A stretch of 64,000 nt of DNA, from assembly GCA_039566865.1 (NCBI GenBank), contig CM076945.1, positions 8,297,501 through 8,361,500 of the forward strand. Direction: 5' to 3'. How positions within the stretch are numbered: the first letter of the stretch is position 1; every line of letters starts with the position of its first letter. The stretch is from Aurelia coerulea. Lineage: Eukaryota; Cnidaria; Scyphozoa; Semaeostomeae; Ulmaridae. The notes under the pieces are model-generated. The model saw only the letters and a list, made by a program, of their open reading frames with translations, searched no databases and was not told where the DNA came from. Positions 34,639-46,273 of this stretch are shown piece by piece. Both the position numbers and the translations under genes were made by a program.

Positions 34639-35926
34639 CTTCAATATGGTAATTTATACGCTTCTGGTTTGGTTTCTTCAGCTAGTTTCGTCTGCACTTT
34701 CGTTGTCAGCACTTACTGCCTTTCTGCCTTCCCTGATCTTTTTGTGTTTCTAATCATAGGCAGACGCGAAATTAATCATTCCACATTGAATTGAATTGTT
34801 TGGAATTAATTAACACTGACGTTGATGCATCCCATAAACAGATGTCACAAGTCCAGGAGAGATTAAAATTGACTATTTTGGTTGTTCTTTACAGAAATAT
34901 GTTTTTGAAAAGTTCATGATGGCCCATGATGGCAAAGATAGGGAAAATGAAGATGTGCTGAAAGTCTGATATTCTAAAGAAACTTTCTCAAAACTGGCAC
35001 AATTTCTTAGTTTTTTGAAATACGTGCATATTTCCTTGAACTAAAATTTTGAAAGTTTTTTGCGCCTTCTTCAAACATGAAATGCTTCAGTTTCTTACAA
35101 TTGTGTAATTGTGGCCATCCTTGAAACCGTTTTGAGCCAGTTTCTTATCCCTTTCTTAAAAAAAAATGTGATCCGACCAAAGTTGTCGGAGACTCTTGAG
35201 ACTGTTAGCAAAGGTGGATTTCAATATTTTCTATTTTTGAATGTCAAACGAGCGACCGTTCCTTACAGTTTATACAAAGTCAGCAACAAAAATCCCACGG
35301 ATTTCAATCTTTAGTTATCTAATCCTAGTCCTGATCTAATTGAATCAGAACAAGAGATATTGCTATCTGAAGATTTGCGCTGTGAACTGCGACAGTATTT
35401 TGAGGATAGACGCAAGGGTGAAGATTATGTCATATGTATTGTTACAAATGAAGTTTTGTTGCAAACTGTGCAGGAATGATAATGAATGTGCATGATTTGT
35501 GTAGAGCACACAGATTACCTCGAAGAATGCTTGCTTGCACGTCTGCAAGTTTTTTACCTGTCCAGGGTACTGTGGTATATCTAGGATAGGGGTGGTGAGG
35601 TTCCTTTTTTGGGTCTAAAATTTGAGGAAAGCAAAGCGATGGGAGTATCATTCTTCCAGAAAAGCGAAAGAGCATTTTTTAAACACTAGGATTTTCAGGG
35701 TTTTTTTTGCAGATTTTTCCAAAGATGTACGAGATTTCTTTCGAAAATGATACGCTCTTCGTATGCTGCAATATGAAATTTATTACGGAGAGCAGGGAGA
35801 CAAAAATGACAGAAATACAGAAACGTTTAGCAGGAAAGCATTTATTTACTCAACTGAACATGATATCGATAAATTTGATATAAAGTTTTATTCTTTATTT
35901 ATAATGCAATATATTAATAAATGTCA
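34639..35926. other. Upstream flank of NDRG, no gene seen
   Basis: The promoter of the NDRG gene should lie in the first few hundred bases, but I find no clear core motif. Further left to right, AT-rich DNA without recognisable exons or repeats with defined ends. Confidence 0.4.
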
Positions 35927-35934
35927 CAATGCAC

Positions 35935-36923
35935 CAGTGGCGGCCTGGCTTTTTTCGTCTCGGGGGGCAGGCAGCGAAATGGCGCCCCCTCATATCAAAC
36001 ATAGTTGTCGAGTTTCTGATAAGATTGGCAGCCTTGCAACTTTCTTACGCTTACTCTTTGACACCTTCACCTGCCCCATGGCCAGATTTAAACAGCTGAG
36101 TGACTAATTTAAATTTGAGGGTCTGGAGGCGAGGCCCAAAAGAAAATTTTTGTAATCACGCCCTTCAAACTCTCGGAAAATGTGGGCAACGCCCTTTTAA
36201 ACGTTTTCTGGGGCAAGAAAACCTTCCTTTGTATGTTGTATATTTTATGTACTAGGATATGAATATTTACTTCAGTAAAGATTTACTGTGACCGTAGCTG
36301 CTTCATGAACGCTTTATTTTTTTGGTTATGGCTTATATATCTCCTATGTGAGTTCAAGATCACGAGGTTGCTACGAAGGAGCATTGGCAACGATGAGAAA
36401 AGAATCATCGCTTTTGTTTGGCAAGATTAGGAATAGCAAGGATGCGATAGCAGATATCTCGTACCATATTATGAAAGCTGCTTGAATGACGGTCTATGTT
36501 AGGTGTACGAAAGCTGAGTGGCGTGATCAGGGTAAATCAGTGGGGGCACGGAAACGAGGGGGTCTGGGGCGAAACCCCTGGAAAATGCTTGCCATTAGTG
36601 CCAAAGAAACCTTGATAGTTTTGTCACAGTTATCCTATAAATCAGAGCACGAGCAAAATTTGTGAAGAAACATCCTTTACCTTGGCTTAGAATGCATCTC
36701 CCACTATCTTGCTTGCCATATTTACCGGTGCTAAAATGGAAGCCTTGACAACTCAATTCAATTCCGTAATCTCCTTCTGGCATTTTGCTTTGTGCTGGAT
36801 GATGGTACAACGAGATTGAACTTCATGAAGTATTTGGCGCCCTTCCTAAACTTTGGCGCCCCCTTAAAAAAGTCCGCTGGGGGGGCCATGGCCCCCCCGG
36901 CCTCCCCTGCCAGGCCGCCACTG
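35935..36923. mobile_element. hAT-type element, 989 bp, 8-bp target duplication
   Basis: The ends CAGTGGCGGCCTGGC and GCCAGGCCGCCACTG are perfect inverted repeats, and CAGTGGCG is a typical hAT terminus. An exact 8-bp duplication CAATGCAC flanks it (35927-35934 and 36924-36931). The interior has GGCGCCCCC-type inverted blocks near the ends and GGGTCTGG(A/G)G(G/C)CGA repeats. No transposase ORF, so non-autonomous. Confidence 0.9.
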
Positions 36924-37513
36924 CAATGCACTGAAACATGCGAGGCAAGGCAGGTAGGTGAACATGAAGAAAGTGGAGAGCATTTTTCTGTACAAATGGT
37001 TGCTGTGTATTTCACGGGATTTTCACAAAAGATTTTGGAGAATATCGCGAGAAATTCAACCCCTATTCAACTCTCTTCTGTTCTTTACAATGCCATGGAT
37101 CGCATTTTGATTATTATACACACGCAATTACCACAAGACACTGGCGAATAATCTTTACAGTTTTTTGTTGTTCTCTTTTGTGTATGGTATTAGATTAATT
37201 TGAAATAAGTCAAATTTTGTCAATATTCGATTACTGAAAATTTTCAAAATGATTACGCAGTTGAGAAGCAAATAACATCTTATTCAATGAGTCTTGAAAA
37301 TAATCGTTGAAATAGCTCATGACTTCTATGACGACATACTAAGGAATTTTATCACCAAACAGGAGCTGAAAAAGTACAGATCATGCTCTCTCGTTGCTCA
37401 TTGACTGGGAAACTTCCACAACCTACGCGTCTCACAACACAACCCAACTGCCCTGATCTTTCTCTGGTCTCCAAATTTGATGCCAAAAACCTCTGCAGAC
37501 ATGCCAATTTTAA

Positions 37514-38055
37514 TCAATCAAAAATATCCAATGAATGGACTGTCACTTCCTGGTCACTTCCTCCTGCGCGCACTTAAAATTTTGTGACGTATGTTGACAA
37601 CAATGGATGACAACTTCCGATGACGTCAATCCTGAACGCAGTAAACATGCGTCTGTTTTCTAGGAATGTCATTGGCTGAAACCATGAAATGTTCACTGTA
37701 TGTTTAGTTATGCGCGCCATGTCAACGTTCGTTCATCGAGCCTACGAGCCTATTTTAAAGATTTGCTGCTGCTGCGCAGCGCAAATCAAAAACATCCAAT
37801 GAATTGACCGTCACTTCCTGATCACTTCCTCCTGCGCGCACTTAAAATTTTGTGACGTATGTGGACAACAATGGATGACAACTTCCGATGACGTCAATCC
37901 TGAACGCAGTAAACATGCGTCTGTTTTCTAGGAATATCATTGGCTGAAACCATGAAATGTTCACTGTATGTTTAGTTATGCGCGCCATGTCAACGTTCGT
38001 TCGTCGAGCCTACGAGCCTATTTTAAAGATTTGCTGCTGCTGCGCAGCGCAAATC
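37514..38055. repeat. 271-bp tandem duplication
   Basis: Two adjacent units (37514-37784 and 37785-38055) differ at only a few positions. Each contains TTGTGACGTATGT, GATGACGTCAAT (CRE-like TGACGTCA) and GCTGCTGCTGCGCAGCGC. A recent duplication. No ORF is conserved through both units. Confidence 0.85.
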
Positions 38056-39101
38056 AATAAGCACCGCTTGCTGACGATGGAACTTATCAACAAAGCTAAA
38101 AATCATGTCAGCAAATTTCTCCTTTTGGCAAGTATATCAAGACCAAGTTATTTTACCAGGCATAGCTAATCGTGTGATTGACTTTCAAATGAGCTAATTT
38201 AGCAAATTTTAGGGTAACCTTGTTTTGAAGCATACCGTAACTGCAAAAAACATCGATGATTACCATATCAATTTTTCTATGATAATTTCTTGCTTGGTCA
38301 TAAATGTCAGAACATAAGAAAGAAACGTAATCTATTATCGTAGACTTGAAGGACGATGGAAAATCTCAATATAAAGGTCAATGATGTTGCCTAAAAAGTA
38401 TAGATCAGAGTGAGGTTATTCAATGTGAAGAAACATTCTATCATCTTCAAATATATTTGGATCATAGACAAAGAGATCAAAAAGAAATTTCACGAGGTTT
38501 GATAATAGACCTTTGGCGATTTTTCAAACGGGAGTACTTTTTGATTACAAAGTCCTTTGTAATCTAAGAAGGGGCTCCGATGTCAGTCAGAAAGTCAGAA
38601 AGAAAGGTAGTCACGCTCGTTAAAGCAATTGATTACCGTTTTACCTCTGCTAATTGGCACTGAAATAAAGAATGCGCACAGAAAGTGCACTCAAGACAGG
38701 AGTTTCCCGCGATCCTATAGCAACATTTGACGTCGGCTTATTTCATGTTAGACAGATTTGACACCATAAGATGGATAAATCACCAAGATGTTTACCCTGG
38801 CACGGCAACAAATTTACCCAGAATTGGCACGTTCTTGACATCATTAGCAGCTTAATAATATTAAAACAATCGCTTTCTAGAACGAACGCATCATTAGCCA
38901 CTTATTGATAGTATTCATTATGCAAATAAGTCAACTTTGGAGGATGATGTAACCGGGGGCCTGCACAGAGGCTAGCATTCGCAGCATCAACGAAGGTAGA
39001 AGGACCTCCCTCCTACACAGCTACAGATGCAAACGTCTCAGGTGAAGTTGAGAGGAAATGTGCAGAATCTCAGCAAACAATGGAGCCATTGACTGGGAAA
39101 A
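38056..39101. other. Intergenic DNA, nothing assigned
   Basis: About 1 kb without a convincing exon or bounded repeat. Confidence 0.4.
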
Positions 39102-39125
39102 GGCACGTGATCACACTGAACCAAA

Positions 39126-39642
39126 GAGGGTCGTATAGGGGGGTCCTTGTTCCCCTGTTCCCTTATAAAATTATCGTTTGTTCCCATGTTCCCTAGCGAA
39201 TTTCAAAAATGTTCCCTGCAAAATTGTCTGTCAAACAAAAATTGTCAAGATCCCTTGTAAAACTTCTTTTTGGCATCTTCAAATCATTACTTTTAGAAAA
39301 AATTGATTTTGTATCCTAACGAACCAGAGAGAATAAAACAAAGCATAAAAAAAGCAACAATAAAAACGAATAAAACAAAATCAACAAAATCAACATATCT
39401 GTTATCAAAAACTGAACATCCACAGCCACAGCAGTAACAGCCTGCAAATATGGCTTCTCCTTAAATGGCTGCAGTGATGGGCATACAACACAACATTGAG
39501 AGGAGTACGCAGCCCATGAGAAGTGAGGGGATCTGGGGCGAACAGAAATTTTTTTGGACCACACCCTTCAGACGCTTGGAAAATAAAGGAAACGCCCTTT
39601 TTAGTTATATCTTACATCGTGGCTGCAATGAACAAAAAAAAA
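39126..39642 (+). mobile_element. Retroposed sequence with poly(A) tail and 24-bp target duplication
   Basis: An exact 24-bp repeat beginning GGCACGTGATCACACTGAAC occurs at 39102-39125 and 39643-39666. The insert ends AACAAAAAAAAA just before the second copy. It starts GAGGGTCGTATAGGGG and has repeated TTGTTCCC units. No reverse-transcriptase coding region, so it is a truncated LINE or a SINE-like retrocopy. Confidence 0.75.
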
Positions 39643-39666
39643 GGCACGTGATCACACTGAACCAAA

Positions 39667-40639
39667 ACATCTTCATGCATACGATTCTGCACAGAGGTTA
39701 TCTTCGTGAATGCTTGTCTCAAATTAGATGCTCGCGAATAGCATTAATTGAAATGTTCCGGAGGGTCCTGCATAAGTAATTTTGCGTTATCGTAAATCTC
39801 GCATGACACATAATTTAAGACAGATGCACCAATAGTTTCTGCACGAACTTACCTTTCAAGCAAACTAGGGGTAATGACTTTTGATTTTTGCGTATCATCC
39901 TCGTTTGACATAAAGATCAAAATATTGCTTTTCAGGCGATTCTTGTCCTTATACAAGGGGCTTGATTTTCTAATGAAGGCGACTTTAGCAGCAACACTCA
40001 TCTCTCTGACTGTAGCTAAAAACAGCATCAACGATCGTTTGGGGTTATCAACGATCGTTTGGGGTTATGAAGAAGATTCAGATATTCTTATGCTTGCTTA
40101 GCTCAGAACAGACTTTGTAATCATCCAAAAGGATCTTATGTTTTGGAATATCTTGTAGTAAACATGAAGGATTGTCCTTGAACCTAGAAACTCGCAAGAA
40201 ACTCCGAGTACTTTAAGAAATTTATTTTAAGAATGAAATGGTCACTGAACTGCGAAACAGCGTTAAATTGAAGCACGCGGAATAAATTAACGAACGCCGT
40301 AGCCAAGGCAAGTACTTGGTAGAAGCAAGTTGAATCTGTAACAATTTTTTCATGTGTGAATTTATTTGCATATCTTTAGAAAACAAACGATGCTGCAGTA
40401 ATTTATTCATGAATTATTATAATCCTGATTTTGATTAATGCTATTTCACCCGTTTCGCTGATTTCCATATAAAAAGATCCCAACACGTGGTGTGTGAATT
40501 GAGTGAACAATAAAATCTTCAATTCAAATAAATCTCATACAAAGTTAGTTAACGTCTGGTCGCCATTATCGACCACAAACCACAACTGACATCAAACGAG
40601 CACACTTGGTGAACATGTGTGATGGTATCACTTTTTCTT
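39667..40639. other. Intergenic DNA, nothing assigned
   Basis: AT-rich, with a direct repeat of ATCAACGATCGTTTGGGGTT at 40027 and 40047. No exon recognised. Confidence 0.4.
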
Positions 40640-41007
40640 GGTTGAAGCATGGGTGATAAGAACCGCGGTATGGTAGTTGTTCCTGAAGCAGTTTCATTCC
40701 TCCAGTGTCCCTATGCCCGTGTACGTTGTTGTTGTTGCATCAGAGAAAGAGCACTGTCACCGACACTGGGATGCAAGGAAAACAGCTGCAGGAGCAAGAT
40801 TGACCTCGTTTGCTATCACTCATGGTTGAAGCATGGGTGATAAGAACCGCGGTAGTTGTTCCTGATGAAGCAGTTTCATTCCTCCAGTGTCCCTATGCCC
40901 GTGTACGTTGTTGTTGTTGCATCAGAGAAAGAGCACTGTCACCGACACAGGGATGCAAGGAAAACAGCTGCAGGAGCAAGATTGACCTCGTTTGCTATCA
41001 CTCATGG
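40640..41007. repeat. 184-bp tandem duplication with an ORF across it
   Basis: Two units of about 184 bp (from 40640 and from 40824) plus the first bases of a third (GGTTGAAG at 41004). Both carry an ORF stretch with SFLQCPYARVRCCCCIRERA, in different frames overall. The conservation reflects a young duplication and does not prove a gene. Confidence 0.82.
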
Positions 41008-41420
41008 TTGAAGAGGCAGATTGTAGCGCTTGTTGATTACCGTCCCCAGAAATGTAAGCATATAATAGTGGCCGAAGCGACTTGCGGTCAAATTCTAGCC
41101 TATCAAAGATCAGGCTTATATATGCTTAAGATTCCCTTTAACAAGCAAAACAATTTGCACTGTTGAAAAGGAAAAATTGAAGACCAAGAGCAGCATTTTT
41201 GTATTCAGTGCAAAAGTACGATCTTTCAGTTCAAATTGCCTCACATTACTCATGCATCGTGGATCCATGGTTTCTGCTTCGGCCAAATTTGATTTTCAGT
41301 CTGAAATTACAGCGTGCCCGCAAATGACCCTGGGTGACAATGCCTCTTTAAGTTCGAACAAAAAACCATGTTCCAAAGCCGTGGGAAAAACAAGCAATAA
41401 TCCGCCAGGCAGATCTTTAG

Positions 41421-41628
41421 ATTCACCCTTCTTCTTTCGTTAGAAGCACATAACTTCTCTTTAAAACCACCATTCGTGTGCACAAGACGAGAGTTTGCCC
41501 TACTGGTTTCCGGGCAACTTTTGCGGCCTTGTTTGTTTTGAATTACTGGTTGAGAGAATTTCCTTTGTCTGCAGTCGCTGATCGCTTTGAGTTGAGGTGT
41601 CAATCAAAAGCAACTGATGATATTGTAT
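41421..41628. repeat. Anonymous repeat, fourth copy, target of three insertions
   Basis: Matches 25066-25236 and 25735-25930 (TTCTTTCGTTAGAAGCACAT, CAAGACGAGAGTTTGCCCTA). It resumes at 43366 (ATCTGCCCTTGTT), so the DNA between was inserted into it. Confidence 0.7.
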
Positions 41629-41631
41629 TAA

Positions 41632-42197
41632 AGGGGCATTCCGCAGAAAAAAACCTGATATCGGTGAACTGCGTTGTTTGATTTTAAAACGAAAATGCTT
41701 ATCATTACAAACATTTTCCAATATTTCTCCAACTTGAATAAAGTTCAAACGGGCCAAAAACGAAACAGATACTTTTCAAACTAGAGACCGAGAATTCAGC
41801 CATATCCTCAAATTTGAATCCGAGACAGAAAACGAGAATTCTCGGTAAAGCCGATCAATTCTCTTGCGCGTAGTTGACCGTGGACACATGAATGAACGAA
41901 TACAATAGGACATTCAAACTCAATTTAACGGGTGACGTGCAACGAGCCTATCAAGATTCGCCAATAATCGACCGACGGACACTAACGAAAATATGCTACC
42001 TTTGTTCGCCGAGAACGATGCATAAAAATGATAGGGTATTGAAATTAAAATTTGTCCATATGTTTTCTTCCATATCTCGCGTTTGAGCAGCGCGATCGAC
42101 GAAAGGAAAACGATTTCCGAGGGCTGACATGATCTGTTTCTCGATCGGGATGACAGTATGAATCTCTGCATACATCTAATTTTCGAGGAATGCCCCT
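41632..42197. mobile_element. TTAA-flanked MITE with AGGGGCATTCC ends (piggyBac-type)
   Basis: 566 bp with 11-bp perfect inverted ends AGGGGCATTCC / GGAATGCCCCT. TTAA flanks both sides (41628-41631 and 42198-42201). A TTAA target is the signature of piggyBac-type transposition. No transposase ORF. Confidence 0.8.
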
Positions 42198-42201
42198 TTA
42201 A

Positions 42202-43361
42202 GGTACCTCTGCTTTCCGCTTTAGTGCACAGCGAGATGCCGTTTCGCAAAACCACTCTCCTCAGAAAACAGTTAATTTCTCCAATATTATTCGGTCTATC
42301 GAGAAGCGGTAAAAAGGATGCTGTTCTGTATAATCTGGGCAATCGAAAGATTTATAAATTGCAATGTTTCCGTCAACCCTGGCTTCGCAAATCCTTGCTC
42401 AAATCTTTTCGCTGATTTCAGAAAAGTGGATTTACCTCCAAAACTACTCGAAAAAGTTTCGATTTTTTTTCGCTCCATCTTTAGCTAAGTAGTTGATCTA
42501 CAACTTTGCCAAGTCTGATTGAAAAAGCTAGGCTAGATTTCCTGCAATCGAATTTTACATTTCTGTTTACTTTTCGACATCGAAGGGGAAAAGCGTTGGT
42601 CAACAGTTTAGCCCATGCAGAACGATTTGAACGCCCGTAGAATGTTTTTTGCAAAAAAATTAGTTCTTGATTTAAGATCTATGCTCATTGTTGACTCTAA
42701 AAGAAATTGATAATCTGTGAATGCTTACGAAAGTCTCGAAAGGCACCCAAAGCATAGTTTCGTGAATTTGCCGGTAAAAATCAGTAATTTCTAATCAATA
42801 GATGCAAATGATACTTTTACAAGCGCACTAAGGATGTCTCTTGGGACCGGCGTATGGTATTCCCAAAAGATGACGTTCATTTGTTTGCCAATGGAAAAAC
42901 TTCTGAAAGTTATTTCAAGCCTGAGCTTTTGCAAGCGTGCTTCATAGCATGGTAATCTGTTGACCAAGGTTTCTCCATTTCGCAGTCGAAAAGTAAACAG
43001 AAATACGAAATTCGATTGCAGGAAATTTAGCCTAGCTTTTTCAATCAGACTTGGCAAAGTTGTAGATCAACAACCTAGCTAAAGATGGAACGAAAAAAAA
43101 TCGAAAATTTTTCGAGTAGTTTTGGAGATAAATCCACTTTTCTGAAATTAGCAAAAAGATTTGAACTAGGATTTGCGAAACCAGGGTTGACGGAAACATT
43201 GCGATATATACATCTTTCGATTGCCCAGATTATACAGAACAACATCCTTTTTACTGCTTTTCGATAGGCCGAATAATATTGGAGAAATTAACTGGTTTCT
43301 GAGGAGAGTGGTTTTGCAAAACGGCATTTCGCTGTGCACTAGAGCGGAAAGCAGAGTTACC
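42202..43361. mobile_element. TTAA-flanked foldback element with arms of ~410 bp
   Basis: Inverted arms start GGTACCTCTGCTTTCCGCT at the left and GGTAACTCTGCTTTCCGCT (complement) at the right, and run to about 42610 and from about 42950. TTAA flanks it at 42198-42201 and 43362-43365. It shares its left TTAA with the neighbouring 566-bp element. Similar ORFs of about 60 codons (MERKKIE...FSSSFG) lie in both arms but are short. Confidence 0.8.
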
Positions 43362-44154
43362 TTAAATCTGCCCTTGTTAGTCGCAAGATAGGCACTAAAT
43401 CCTAACTGGATAATGAGCTTGGCACGTGACACGCTCTGAAACCAATCAATGGAACGGAAAACCGACCGGGAAATTTGAAAAGTCAAATTTAGGCCGTTTT
43501 GGACGATTTTACCACCCTTCACCAAAAAAAGATTGTACGGAAGAAAAATTAAGATTTTCAAAAAATTCCTTCACAGACGTGTTCCCAATACTTGAATACA
43601 TGCCTGTTCATGGGGGCTAAGAATTATCTCAAAATCTGGAGAAATGCCGAAGTTTTGAATTTGACCTCACTGACCTCACTGTAGCGTGTCATAGTAAAAA
43701 CCTCAGTAAACACAGAAACGTATTCTTCACATGCATCTGGAGACTAAATACTTTGCTTCGAAGTTCTTATTCTGTGTGTTTAAAAGATGCAAAACTTAGA
43801 GCACTACAGCATCTAAATCTTTTTTAGTTTGAAGCTAACATGAATACCACCGGCGATTTCAATATTTAATGCTGAGAGGAAGGTGAAAAATGGGAAGATT
43901 TGCACTGCACTGGCCTAATAAAACATCACACTGTCGTTATAATTAAGGACGAATTAACAGATACTTACATTTCTATCTTGTAAAATGAGGACCACAAACT
44001 GAAAATATGAAGCAGCACAAATGCCAAAAGTATTTCAACCGGTTTTCATGGCAAAAATCCACTTTTCTGACCGTAATCTGCAGCCAGTTTCTCCAACAAA
44101 TGGTTCAGACTTTCCTCTTGCAACATCATTGTCAATAGAAAGGGCGCGGAAATT

Positions 44155-44463
44155 TCAGTGATCAGCTGCATGCTTGCTAGTCATCATCAAATAACATACA
44201 ATTCCAATGAACTTTGAATAAATAACAATTATTTCAGGAATGGCAAGAGCTGTAACATCCAACGTGGCCAGAACGAAGGATTTTGTGATGTCCTCTTCGA
44301 TAACCATTGCTCCAATTCCTTTATCCAATTCTGCTCTCATCTTTGTGAGATCATAAGAGTGATAATCAGCAATTACATGAACCAAAACATCATATAAATT
44401 CATGAATTGTGTCCCTTGCTTTTTAGCACAAGAAATGGCTATCATCTCGTCTAGCAGGTACAT
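44155..44463 (-). CDS. ORF in left arm of the palindromic element, unknown product
   Basis: 102 codons, ATG at 44463. The N-terminal half is DEMIAISCAKKQGTQFMN-like and the C-terminal part is hydrophobic (IPEIIVIYSKFIGIVCYLMM), a possible membrane segment. I recognise no family. The same sequence occurs inverted at 45083. A donor-like GTAAGTATCT follows a further open stretch at about 43970 (minus), and an acceptor-like TTTTGCAG lies upstream at about 44570, so it may be an exon captured from a host gene. Confidence 0.4.
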   Translation of the reverse strand: MYLLDEMIAISCAKKQGTQFMNLYDVLVHVIADYHSYDLTKMRAELDKGIGAMVIEEDITKSFVLATLDVTALAIPEIIVIYSKFIGIVCYLMMTSKHAADH

Positions 44464-45082
44464 GAAATGAATATGAAATACTAAAATTAATTTTGCGAAA
44501 GATCACAATAACAACGAATGGAAGAAATGTACATCTTGTTTTTAATGTGATAAGTAGATTGGCCATTTCTGCAAAATAACATTTGAAATACTATTTTTAC
44601 AGCTCCTTCATATCAATTTCACAATTTGTGCGGATATCATAGAAAAATATCTATCTTGGACTACCAGAGGTCATCCATTAGAAAATCACTCCTTTACGGT
44701 CAAACAACACAGTAGAATAGAGCACAACTGGACATAAAACTTTGTAGACTCAACGCATATTTTCTGTGAGATGATAAAACTTCGACCCCCCATAGACTGA
44801 AGTTTCTTAGAACTCTTATTCTCGTTTGACCGCATATGCGCGCATAGGGGTGATTTTCTAATGGATAACCTCTGGTAGTCCAAGTCCAAAGATAGATATT
44901 TTTCTATGATATCCGCACAAATTGTGAAATTGATATGAAGGAGCTGTAAAAATAGTATTTCAAATGTTATTTTGCAGAAATGGCCAATCTACTTATCACA
45001 TTAAAAACAAGATGTACATTTCTTCCATTCGTTGTTATTGTGATCTTTCGCAAAATTAAGTTTAGTATTTCATATTCATTTC

Positions 45083-45313
45083 ATGTACCTGCTAGACGAG
45101 ATGATAGCCATTTCTTGTGCTAAAAAGCAAGGGACACAATTCATGAATTTATATGATGTTTTGGTTCATGTAATTGCTGATTCCCACTCTTATGATCTCA
45201 CAAAGATGAGAGCAGAATTGGATAAAGGAATGGGAGCAATGGTTATCGAAGAGGACATCACAAAATCCTTCGTTCTGGCCACGTTGGATGTTACAGCTCT
45301 TGCAATTCCTTAA
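45083..45313 (+). CDS. ORF in right arm of the palindromic element, truncated copy
   Basis: 76 codons. It differs from the left-arm ORF by two replacements (Tyr to Ser and Ile to Met) and by a stop codon (CCT-TAA after ALAIP) where the other continues into the hydrophobic segment. A second open stretch (45375-45578) ends at GTAAGTATCT, a good splice donor, and has another hydrophobic run (LLAFVLLHVFSLW). No family recognised. Confidence 0.35.
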   Translation: MYLLDEMIAISCAKKQGTQFMNLYDVLVHVIADSHSYDLTKMRAELDKGMGAMVIEEDITKSFVLATLDVTALAIP

Positions 45314-46273
45314 ATAATTGTTATTTATTCAAAGTTCATTGGAATTGTATGTTATTTGATGATGGCTAGCAAGCATGCAGCTGATCACTGAAAATTCCGC
45401 GCCCTTTCTATTGACAATGATGTTGCAAGAGGAAAGTCTGAACCATTTGTTGGAGAAACTGGCTGCAGATTACGGTCAAAAAAGTGGATTTTTGCCATTA
45501 AAACCAGTTGAAATACTTTTGGCATTTGTGCTGCTTCATGTTTTCAGTTTGTGGTCCTCATTTTGCAAGATAGAAATGTAAGTATCTGTTAATTCGTCCT
45601 TATTTATAACGAGAGTGTGATGTTTTATTAGGCCAGTGCAGTGCAAATCTTCCCATTTTTCACCTACCCCTCAGCATTAAATATTGAAAATCGCCCGTGG
45701 TATTCATGTTAGCTTCAAACTAAAAAAGATTCAGATACTGTAGTGCTCTAAGTTTGGCATCTTTAATATGTTCTAAAGATTCTTAAACACACAGAATAAG
45801 AACTTCGAAGCAAAGTATTTAGTCTCCAGATGCATGTGAAGAATACGTTTCTGTGTTTACTGAGGCTTTTACTATGACACGCTACAGAGAGGTAAGTGAG
45901 GTCAAATTCAAAACTTCGGCATTTCTCCAGATTTTGAGATAATTCTTAGCCCCCGTGAACAGGCATGTATTCAAGTATTGGGAACACGCCTGTGAAGGAA
46001 TTTTTTGAAAATCTTAATTTTCCTTCCGTACAATCTTTTTTTGGTGAAGGGTGGTAAAATCGTCCAAAAACGGCCTAAATTTGACTTTTCAAATTTCCCG
46101 GTCGGTTTTCCGTTCCATTGATTGGTTTCAGAGCGTGTCACGTGCCAAGCTCGTTAGCCAGTTAGGATTTAGTGCCTATCTTGTTAGTCGCAAATCGGTT
46201 TGTCCTGACATGTCAATCAAAGCCACCTTCTTTTGAACAACTCTGGGAAAATAAATCTTTCGGGCCCAGTGTC

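Larger units (their letters stand above)
43385..46182. mobile_element. 2.8-kb nearly palindromic Mutator-like element with 9-bp target duplication
   Basis: The two arms of about 1.3 kb (43385 to about 44700, and about 44840 to 46182) are near-identical inverted copies around a spacer of about 130 bp. The ends read AAGATAGGCACTAAATCCTA inwards. GTTAGTCGC flanks both sides (43376-43384, 46183-46191). The ambiguity at the ends allows 9-13 bp. Long arms with a target duplication of 9-11 bp fit Mutator-like elements. Each arm carries the same outward-reading ORF. No transposase is visible. Confidence 0.87.

Noticed and set aside
36758..37151. Overlapping ORFs on both strands
   Set aside because: They lie across the right end of the hAT element and its inverted GGCGCCCCC blocks.
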